DNA of 6,440 bases from DATLNF01 sp046590575. GTDB lineage: Bacteria > Actinomycetota > Actinomycetes > BP-191. The stretch covers positions 1 through 6,440 of the forward strand of contig JBKJUS010000202.1 in assembly GCA_046590575.1 (NCBI GenBank), written 5' to 3'. The notes beneath the pieces were generated by a model, which worked only from the letters and a program-made list of their open reading frames with translations, had not been told where the DNA came from and did not search any database. The translations under genes were made by a program, and so were the position numbers. The stretch's first letter is position 1; every line of letters starts with the position of its first letter. This document shows positions 1-5,584 of this stretch, piece by piece.

Positions 1-1173
1 GTCGTCGAGCACCTTGGGGTCGGCGAGAGGGTCCCCGTCGATGACGATGAGGTCCGCCCGCAGCCCTGGCCGGACGACTCCTAGATCAGGTCGCCGGATG
101 ATTCCCGCGTTCACCGATGTCGCGGCGAGAATCGCGTCCATGGGGTCGGTGAGCTTGGCGCGGATCACGAGCTCGAGACCCCTGTGCTCTTGCTCCGGGC
201 CGATCAGGTCGGAGCCCGACCCGAGCCGGACGCCGACCGATCTCGCGATGTGGACGGCCTCGGCCATCCGGCCCTCGACCTGCTCCATTCTTGGGATCAC
301 CGCTTCTGGGAGCCCCCACTTCTCGCGCTCCGTCCGCATGAGAGTCGCGACGGCAAACGTCGGCACGAGCGCGGCATCGACGAGAGCCATCTGTTGTGCG
401 GTCTCTTCATCGAGCCAGCTACCGTGTTCGAAGCAGCGGATGCCGGCGGAGAGCCCGTTGCGGATCGCGCGCGAGTTGTGGGCGTGTGCGGTGACGTAGG
501 TTCCACGCGCGTCCGCTTCGACCACTGCCGCTCTCAGTTCCTCGACCGTGAACTGAGTGTGGTCAATCTCGTCGGTGGTCGAGATCACGCCTCCGCTGGT
601 GAAGACCTTCAGCTGCGTTGCTCCACGGCGGAACGCTCTGCGCGCTCCCAGCCTCATCTCCTCGACTCCGTTGACCACCAGCACACCGTCGACCAGTCCT
701 GGAATCGAGGTCGGGCAATGGCAGTCGGAATACGGCGCCATGAACGTGCCGTGGCCACCGTCCTGGGCGAGTGCAGGGCCGGACGGAAGGATGCGCGGAC
801 CCCTGATCAGACCTCGCGCGACAGTGCCGGCAACGCCACCGTCCAGACCGCCCATGTCCCGGCAGGTGGTGAAGCCGGCATCCAATGCGAGCTCGAGATT
901 GCGGAAGATCCCTGCCGCGATGTCCGACGCCGCGACCGAACCCCCCACCGCGTGCGACGTCAGGTTGTAGGCGATGCCGAGGTGGGTGTGCGCGTCGATC
1001 AAACCTGGCATCACCGTCAGGCCGGTGACGTCGACGTCCTCACTGCCGGACCGCGAACCGCCGGCCTGCCCGACGGCGACGATCTGGTCACCGTCGAGCG
1101 TGACGCTGGTCGACTCGACGGGATCAGCGCCGGTGCCGTCGATGACGGTCCCGCCGTGCAAGGTGAGCTGCAT
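1..1173 (-). CDS. Metal-dependent amidohydrolase (imidazolonepropionase/prolidase-like), C-terminus cut by window edge
   Basis: The reverse strand from ATG at 1173 reads open for 391 codons to base 1, with no stop, so the C-terminus lies outside the window. Seen: an N-terminal beta-sandwich start (LHGGTVIDGTG, residues 5-15), PGLIDAHTHL at 56-65 with the metal-binding HxH (H62, H64), LKVFTSGG at 188-195 with K189 in the place of the carboxylated bridging lysine, H230 in TAHAH, H250 in FEHG, and D322 in GSGSD. The end, PGLRADLIVIDGDPL (369-383), is the usual C-terminal return to the sandwich domain, so only a few tens of residues are probably missing. The family is cytosolic, binuclear-metal hydrolases of amide, cyclic amide or peptide bonds (the imidazolonepropionase-like/Xaa-Pro dipeptidase-like group). 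The substrate is unknown. The ATG follows the EthD gene stop by 11 bases without a clear Shine-Dalgarno, so it is probably translated by coupling. It is the last gene of the run visible here. Confidence 0.93.
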   Translation of the reverse strand, partial: MQLTLHGGTVIDGTGADPVESTSVTLDGDQIVAVGQAGGSRSGSEDVDVTGLTVMPGLIDAHTHLGIAYNLTSHAVGGSVAASDIAAGIFRNLELALDAGFTTCRDMGGLDGGVAGTVARGLIRGPRILPSGPALAQDGGHGTFMAPYSDCHCPTSIPGLVDGVLVVNGVEEMRLGARRAFRRGATQLKVFTSGGVISTTDEIDHTQFTVEELRAAVVEADARGTYVTAHAHNSRAIRNGLSAGIRCFEHGSWLDEETAQQMALVDAALVPTFAVATLMRTEREKWGLPEAVIPRMEQVEGRMAEAVHIARSVGVRLGSGSDLIGPEQEHRGLELVIRAKLTDPMDAILAATSVNAGIIRRPDLGVVRPGLRADLIVIDGDPLADPKVLDD

Positions 1174-1184
1174 GTCGATGTCGT

Positions 1185-1889
1185 TCAGACCAGGTCGAGG
1201 AAGGCGCCGCGGAAGTCAGACGAACGATCGACGAAGTTCTCCTCATCGGCGTACATCACCGCGTCGAACTCGGGGTTGGCGTGGATGCGAAGGAAAGTCG
1301 GAATGTCCTCGACCGTGCACTGCAGTACGCCGTCGTAGAAGTGGTTCTCGAGGCCGGCCACACCGTTCGCCTGTCGGGACAGCTCGGCGTCGGCGTGCAG
1401 CTGGATGTAGCCCTGGGCTGCCTTGTCTTCCTCGCTCATCATGGACAGAGCGAGCGGGGCATGGCTGTTGAGCCAGTAGTCGTTGAAACCCTCCGCATCG
1501 AGCGTCGGCAGCCTTCGGGTGCTGAGCAGCAGCATCACCGAGCCGCGATCCGGGAACACGACGTGGGCGTCGCCAACCAACACCGCGGTCTGCGTCCGGT
1601 CGACGGCATCGGTGGTGCGCAGCGCGAAGTGCTCCACGACGCTCATGAGACGGCCCACGTCTGATCCCTCCGGCAGCGTTGCCTCAAGGATCCCGTGCAC
1701 GGGGACGACGACACGGTCTCCCGCTGCCGCCGCGAGAGGGTCGGGCTGCGACTGGTAGCCGTGCCGACAGGTTGCGCCGATCGACGCGCAGGCCTTAGCA
1801 AAACGTTCGGCGTGTGGCTCCATCGCAGCGCGGAAACCGGCGGCGTCGAGGCCGGTGCGGGCGACGAGCAGGACGACGAGTCTCTTCAT
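1185..1889 (-). CDS. EthD-like dimeric alpha/beta-barrel protein with two ferredoxin-like halves
   Basis: Predicted 234 residues. The C-terminal half (about 117-234) carries the EthD-type signature FNDYWLNSHAPLA at 135-147, with H143 in the conserved His position. The N-terminal half (about 1-110) begins like a second copy (strand KRLVVLLVA, then FRAAMEPHAERFA at 19-31 with H26), so it looks like an internal duplication with a weaker first copy. EthD-family proteins are small cytosolic dimeric alpha/beta-barrel proteins found beside oxidative catabolic genes; some relatives are decarboxylases or monooxygenases, while others have no proven activity. The ATG at 1889 is chosen because TGAGGA lies 7 bases upstream and the beta-strand begins right after it; a longer in-frame start at 1934 would overlap the upstream gene and add 15 residues unlike the family. 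It lies 22 bases after the lipoprotein gene and 11 bases before the amidohydrolase. The exact role is unknown. Confidence 0.85.
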   Translation of the reverse strand: MKRLVVLLVARTGLDAAGFRAAMEPHAERFAKACASIGATCRHGYQSQPDPLAAAAGDRVVVPVHGILEATLPEGSDVGRLMSVVEHFALRTTDAVDRTQTAVLVGDAHVVFPDRGSVMLLLSTRRLPTLDAEGFNDYWLNSHAPLALSMMSEEDKAAQGYIQLHADAELSRQANGVAGLENHFYDGVLQCTVEDIPTFLRIHANPEFDAVMYADEENFVDRSSDFRGAFLDLV

Positions 1890-1896
1890 GTGGGCA

Positions 1897-1902
1897 TCCT
1901 CA
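1897..1902 (-). promoter_or_regulatory. Ribosome binding site of the EthD-like gene
   Basis: Reverse strand TGAGGA, 7 bases before the ATG at 1889. It decides this start over the in-frame ATG at 1934, which lies inside the preceding gene. Confidence 0.7.
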
Positions 1903-1911
1903 GGTCGGGTC

Positions 1912-3486
1912 TCATCCGGTCGCCCGAGCGGCACCGGTGTATTTGAAGCAGCTGCAGCTGGTGTCGTAGACGAAGACGCGGAAGGCCGCGCCGCCGTCGA
2001 GCCGACGCCCGGGGAACGCGGTGCGGAAGGTCATCGCGGACTCGAATGACTCGCCCAGCGCGGCCGTGCCGGCGGCCAGCCCGTCAGGGGTGATCTCGGT
2101 GGGCCGGGCGAGCGCAGCCTGCAGGAAGAAGACGGCATCGCAGTACATCCGCTGCTGCCACAGCCCGGTCCGGTCGACGTTGCCCTGACCGGCTTTGACA
2201 TTCACCTCGTCGCAGATCTTCGACGCACGGTTGCGCTCGGTGTCCCGCGGCCCGTCCACGTCACCGGTCGGCTGCCAGCCGACGCCAACGGACCCGGCGA
2301 GGCTCTCCGGCCGCAGGTTCTGCTGCATGAGGATCGGGTTGTTCAGCGAGTTGAGACCCAGGCGAGGGAAGTAGCCCTGCGACGCCGCGGCGAGCGAGAA
2401 CGAGATCGCCAGGGTGCCGTTGTCCAGCACGATCACGCGGTTGATACCTTCCTGCTGGAAGCGCAGCACGACGTTGGGCATCTGCGAGGCGGTCGTGCCG
2501 AGGGACTCATTTGCCGCGACGATCGCCTCCTCGACGACCGACAGACCAAGCCGGGCGAGCCGCGGCTTGAGCACTTCACCGGTGACGCGCGCGAATGGCG
2601 CGTCGTCGACCCGGATCAGGCCGATCTTGGCGTCGGTCCCGAAGAAGCTCCCGGCCTGCAGCCCGTCGACGTAGGTCGCGGTCAGCCGGGTGAGCTCAAA
2701 GGACCCCGGCGTGTATAGGAACCGGGCGAGCGCCGCGGCGCCGACCCGGTCCTGCACCCCCCCGGCGCTATTGAGGAGCGGCGTGTTGTGCTGCGCCAGG
2801 CAATAGGCGAACGTCTTGGAGTAGGCGATCGTGTTGCCGACGACGGCGAAGACCTTGTGGTCCTCGGCGAAGCTGGTGCAGAACCCCTGGTAGTCCCGCT
2901 CCCAGTTGTCACTCGCGGCGGAGAACTCCTCGAACACCGGCACGATCTTTCGGCCGGCGACGCCCCCGTGCGCGTTCACCCAGTCGACCGCTGCCTGCGC
3001 CTCGACCTTGTTGTCCCCGAGGTTAACGCCCTGGACCGACTGCAGCCCGGCGGCGTCGGTCGTCATGAAGCCGATCTTGATCGTCGTGGCAGTGACGCCT
3101 TGGCTGGTGCGGATGGTGCGGTCCAAACTGCCGCCGGTCGTTCCCCCGGGGGCGCGGCTCGACGGCCCCGCTGTTGCCGCGGTCGTCGACCCACCTCGGA
3201 TGCTGCCCGGGCCTCTTGTGGTCACCCCGGCAGGCGAGCCGCTGGTCACCTGACCGGCGACAGGTCCACCTGACGCGGAGGCACCGATGCTGGTCGTGAC
3301 CGAGCTGCCGCCGGACGTCGAACCGCTGGGATCGCCCGGCGCAGCATCCGCCGCCGGATTCTCACCCGCATCAAGGCGGGGGTTGTCCAACGTGGTCGAG
3401 CACCCCGCCACCAGAAGCAGGGTGATAGCCAGCCCGACGGTCCGTCGACGTGTGCCGAGCTGCCGTGCGGTCGACGTTGTGGTCAT
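1912..3486 (-). CDS. ABC-type substrate-binding lipoprotein (branched-chain amino acid/amide family, Peripla_BP_6-like)
   Basis: Predicted 524 residues, an exported lipoprotein. Residues 1-29 form a lipoprotein signal: basic RTRRR-type n-region (R8-R15), a hydrophobic stretch (17-26) and lipobox LVAGC with acylated C29. Residues 30 to about 120 are a Ser/Thr/Gly/Pro/Ala-rich linker. The type 1 periplasmic-binding fold starts at GVTATTIKIGFMTTDAAG (130-147) and continues with AAVDWVNAHGGVAGRKI (about 165-181) and FAVVGNT (213-219), typical of LivJ/amide-binding proteins. There are six cysteines besides the lipobox (C203, C229, C425, C449, C511, C513), an even number suited to disulfides outside the membrane. 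The family binds amino acids, amides, urea or aromatic compounds for an ABC importer or as a sensor. No permease or ATPase gene is in the window. The ATG overlaps the stop of the upstream hydrolase by 4 bases (ATGA), with no strong ribosome site. The ligand is unknown. Confidence 0.92.
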   Translation of the reverse strand: MTTTSTARQLGTRRRTVGLAITLLLVAGCSTTLDNPRLDAGENPAADAAPGDPSGSTSGGSSVTTSIGASASGGPVAGQVTSGSPAGVTTRGPGSIRGGSTTAATAGPSSRAPGGTTGGSLDRTIRTSQGVTATTIKIGFMTTDAAGLQSVQGVNLGDNKVEAQAAVDWVNAHGGVAGRKIVPVFEEFSAASDNWERDYQGFCTSFAEDHKVFAVVGNTIAYSKTFAYCLAQHNTPLLNSAGGVQDRVGAAALARFLYTPGSFELTRLTATYVDGLQAGSFFGTDAKIGLIRVDDAPFARVTGEVLKPRLARLGLSVVEEAIVAANESLGTTASQMPNVVLRFQQEGINRVIVLDNGTLAISFSLAAASQGYFPRLGLNSLNNPILMQQNLRPESLAGSVGVGWQPTGDVDGPRDTERNRASKICDEVNVKAGQGNVDRTGLWQQRMYCDAVFFLQAALARPTEITPDGLAAGTAALGESFESAMTFRTAFPGRRLDGGAAFRVFVYDTSCSCFKYTGAARATG

Positions 3487-4283
3487 TCGCTCGCGTCGAG
3501 GTGACGCTGCACGTGAACTGCTGTCTCCTGCGGGCTCTCCACCACGACCATGTGGCCGCGGCCAGGGACCAGCACGAGCTCGGTGCCGAGCACCTTGGCC
3601 ATGGTCTCCCCGAGCGGAGTCGGGCAGGTGAGGTCCAGCTCGCCGGCCATCACCAGGGCGGGGCAGCGCACCTGCTCGGCCCGCGCTGTCGCGTCGGTGG
3701 TAAACGCAGTGACCGAGATGTCGATGACCAGATCGACGTCACGGTCCGTGCTGGCGATGGTGGCGGCCTCGTCGATGAGGTCCTGTGAGGTGCCGGGCCC
3801 AAAGCTCGCCTGGGGTAGGAACATGTCGTAGAACGGCCGCACTCCCATGCCGCGCAACGCTGCGGTGGCGCCCTCGAGGTCCATGCCCTCTACGGCTAGA
3901 GCACTTCCGATTGCCGTCACCGACGCGACGCGGTCCGGCACTCGGGCGGCGAGAGTCACGGCGATCGAGCCGCCGAACGACGTACCGACGACATGGGCGC
4001 GATCGATGCCGAAGTGGTCCAGCGCAGCGAGGACGTCATCGGCGTAGTCATCAAGGCCGAACGGACCGGTGCGGTCGGACCCGCCGTGGCCACGGAGGTC
4101 CACGGCGACGTAACGCCGATCGCCGCCCAGCTGGTCGACTAGGCGTTGCCACACCTGTGCCGACATGTTGATGCCGTGCACGAGTGCGACCGGAGTGGCC
4201 GAGTCGGAACCTGCCGGGCTGGCATACCCGGTGAGTCGACCAGCAGGGCCACTCACCTCGAAGGGCTCGAGAGTGACTGTCAT
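3483..4283 (-). CDS. Alpha/beta-hydrolase with intact catalytic triad
   Basis: Predicted 266 residues, cytosolic (no signal peptide or membrane segment). Seen: oxyanion-hole motif LVHGINMSAQVW (34-45), DLRGHGGSD (62-70), nucleophile elbow GTSFGGS with S102 (100-106), acid D217 in GELDLTCP, and base H244 in GRGHMV. The length and fold order match the alpha/beta-hydrolase fold esterase/C-C hydrolase/dehalogenase-like group; Ser rather than Asp as nucleophile argues against a haloalkane dehalogenase. The likely reaction is hydrolysis of an ester, lactone, thioester or C-C bond of a pathway intermediate; the specific substrate cannot be told. It is a close paralogue of the upstream gene (shared YADDVLA.LDH, DRAH.VG, CPALV and LG..MAKVL blocks), so the two arose by tandem duplication. 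Its ATG overlaps that gene's stop by 4 bases (ATGA), and AAGGAG lies 4 bases before it. Confidence 0.95.
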   Translation of the reverse strand: MTVTLEPFEVSGPAGRLTGYASPAGSDSATPVALVHGINMSAQVWQRLVDQLGGDRRYVAVDLRGHGGSDRTGPFGLDDYADDVLAALDHFGIDRAHVVGTSFGGSIAVTLAARVPDRVASVTAIGSALAVEGMDLEGATAALRGMGVRPFYDMFLPQASFGPGTSQDLIDEAATIASTDRDVDLVIDISVTAFTTDATARAEQVRCPALVMAGELDLTCPTPLGETMAKVLGTELVLVPGRGHMVVVESPQETAVHVQRHLDASE

Positions 4284-5119
4284 CGTTCTCCTTGACTGAG
4301 TGGGTGGGTCGCGGCGGCCCTCGCGGAGGACGTCTCGGTGGCCTCGAAATGGGGGAGAAGCAGGGCCGCGAGTCCGGCCGGGTGCTCAACCATCGGGGCA
4401 TGTCCGATACCCGGCATCACTACGGCGCTGCCGCGCAGGACCTTGGCCATGAGCTCACCGAGGGCGGGCGTGCAGGCTGGGTCGTTCTCCCCGTTGACGA
4501 CGAGGGCCGGGCACTGAACCTTCTCGGCAGCCGCGGTGACGTCGGAGGTGAAGGCGGCGTACGTCGCGGCGCTCACCGTGTCGAAGCTCCGCCCGTTGCT
4601 GGCGCCGTCGATGATCTCCTGGATGAGTGCGGGATCCCCGTCGGGCAGCGCCTGCGGCATCTGCCACTCGTGGAACTCCCGCACGCCCATCTCCTGCATC
4701 ATCGCGATTGCCTGCTCGGCGTCGATGTCGAGCGACAGAGCACTCCCGACGGCGGTGAGGGAGACGAACCGGTCGGGCTGGCGAGCTGCGAGTACGCAGG
4801 CCACCATCCCCCCGAACAGTCCACCGACCAGGTGAGCTCGGTCGACAGCGAGGTGGTCGAGAACGGCGAGGACGTCGTCGGCGTACTCCTCGGCGCCGTA
4901 CGGCCCGGCATGCACCGACGTGCCGTGGCCGCGAAACTCGGGGCACACGTACCGCCGGTTAGCCGGTAGCTCGGCGATCAATCGGGCCCAGGCGGTCGCA
5001 ACCATGCTGTTGCCGTGCAGGAGCACCACCGGAACGGCGCCGTCCGCGGAGCCTGCTTCATAGGCGGTGAGGCGACCAACCGGCCCTTCGACGTCACGAC
5101 GCCGGAGATCGAGGCTCAC
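4280..5119 (-). CDS. Alpha/beta-hydrolase paralogue lacking the nucleophilic serine (possible pseudoenzyme)
   Basis: Predicted 279 residues from a GTG start at 5119, which overlaps the upstream stop as GTGA; the longer ATG frame from 5197 would run 82 bases into the SnoaL-like gene and add 26 residues without family likeness. Seen: LLHGNSM (33-39) oxyanion region, EFRGHGTS (61-68), elbow GGLFGGM (99-105), acid D213 in GENDPACTP and base H240 in GIGHAPMVEHP. The elbow should read G-x-S-x-G, but L101 (codon CTG) replaces the Ser. Ser codons are at least two base changes from CTG, so one sequencing error cannot explain it. The rest of the fold is well kept, with no stop or frameshift, so it is probably an expressed protein that no longer does standard serine hydrolysis. 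It could be a regulatory or heteromeric partner of the adjacent paralogue, a binding protein, or an enzyme with another chemistry. The C-terminus carries about 20 extra residues after the fold (ETSSARAAATHP). Confidence 0.92.
   Translation of the reverse strand: MSLDLRRRDVEGPVGRLTAYEAGSADGAVPVVLLHGNSMVATAWARLIAELPANRRYVCPEFRGHGTSVHAGPYGAEEYADDVLAVLDHLAVDRAHLVGGLFGGMVACVLAARQPDRFVSLTAVGSALSLDIDAEQAIAMMQEMGVREFHEWQMPQALPDGDPALIQEIIDGASNGRSFDTVSAATYAAFTSDVTAAAEKVQCPALVVNGENDPACTPALGELMAKVLRGSAVVMPGIGHAPMVEHPAGLAALLLPHFEATETSSARAAATHPLSQGER
4288..4293 (-). promoter_or_regulatory. Ribosome binding site of the intact alpha/beta-hydrolase
   Basis: Reverse strand AAGGAG, inside the end of the preceding coding region and 4 bases before the ATG at 4283. 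A strong site within an ATGA overlap suggests both re-initiation and independent loading of ribosomes. Confidence 0.65.
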
Positions 5120-5565
5120 TTGCCGCCCATGATCCCGGGCACGTAGTTGGAGCAGTGGAAGTGGATCATCTTCCAGGCACCGTCGATCTGATTCCACACC
5201 TCAGTGCAGCGGGCGTCCTGGTTGATGTTGCCGAGTGCGCCGAGGTCGACTTCGAAGTGCAGCAGGTACGTGACAAGCGCGCTGTCGCCCAGCATGGTGA
5301 TCTGCTCGTCGCGCGGTACGCATAGAGCCTCTTTGCCAGTGCCCGCCACGATCCCGCCCAGGAAGTCCCACAGCTCGCAGATGTGGTCCATCCCGATGTA
5401 GTTGCTGCTGTTCAGGTTGTACCAGAGGAGGGCGTCGGGGCCCGGGGCCATGTGGGCCCGGAGGAACTCGGTCTTGCCCGTGCGGTTCGCTGCGACGAAA
5501 CCGTCGTGCAACTCGCGAATCGCTGCTTCGTCGGTCTGGACAGGTGCGGTGGTGGTGGTCGTCAT
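5116..5565 (-). CDS. SnoaL-like (NTF2-fold) small protein
   Basis: Predicted 149 residues. Seen: a Thr-rich start, a helical N-terminus (TDEAAIRELHDGFVAANRTG, 11-30), a middle region with LWYNLNSSNYIGMDHICELW (47-66), and C-terminal beta-strands: SALVTYLLHFEVDL (95-108), ARCTEVWNQIDGAWKMIHFH (118-137). The R-x-T-E-VW...DGAWK-x-IHFH pattern is typical of SnoaL_3/ketosteroid isomerase-like NTF2 folds, and the length fits. Members act as isomerases, cyclases, dehydratases, or non-catalytic binding/dimer modules; which applies here cannot be said. The ATG at 5565 is chosen because GAAGGAG sits 8 bases upstream; a longer frame starting at 5619 reads into the upstream gene. It follows the luciferase-like gene by 19 bases and its stop overlaps the next gene's GTG (GTGA), so it belongs to the same operon. 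Confidence 0.88.
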   Translation of the reverse strand: MTTTTTAPVQTDEAAIRELHDGFVAANRTGKTEFLRAHMAPGPDALLWYNLNSSNYIGMDHICELWDFLGGIVAGTGKEALCVPRDEQITMLGDSALVTYLLHFEVDLGALGNINQDARCTEVWNQIDGAWKMIHFHCSNYVPGIMGGK

Positions 5566-5573
5566 GCGATGAG

Positions 5574-5580
5574 CTCCTTC
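5574..5580 (-). promoter_or_regulatory. Ribosome binding site of the SnoaL-like gene
   Basis: Reverse strand GAAGGAG, 8 bases before the ATG at 5565 and in the 19-base gap after the luciferase-like gene's stop. It is the strongest such site in the window and fixes the start at 5565 rather than 5619. Confidence 0.75.
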
Positions 5581-5584
5581 GGGG

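Noticed and set aside
184..1338. 384-codon open frame on the plus strand
   Set aside because: It lies antisense to the amidohydrolase and the end of the EthD-like gene, has no family-like sequence, and is the usual long shadow frame of GC-rich coding DNA.
2757..2763. Run of seven C (G on the coding strand) as a possible frameshift or slippage site
   Set aside because: The lipoprotein frame reads through it into conserved-looking sequence on both sides, so there is no sign of a frameshift.
3143..3152. Perfect palindrome CCCCCGGGGG, as a possible hairpin or terminator
   Set aside because: It has no loop and no T-run and lies inside the Gly/Pro-rich linker coding region; composition explains it.
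4292..4969. 225-codon open frame on the plus strand
   Set aside because: It is antisense to the Ser-less alpha/beta-hydrolase, whose own frame carries clear family motifs; no independent support.
5120..5197. N-terminal extension of the Ser-less alpha/beta-hydrolase to an ATG at 5197
   Set aside because: It would overlap the SnoaL-like gene by 82 bases; the residues are not family-like, and the GTG at 5119 overlapping the upstream stop fits the pattern of the operon.
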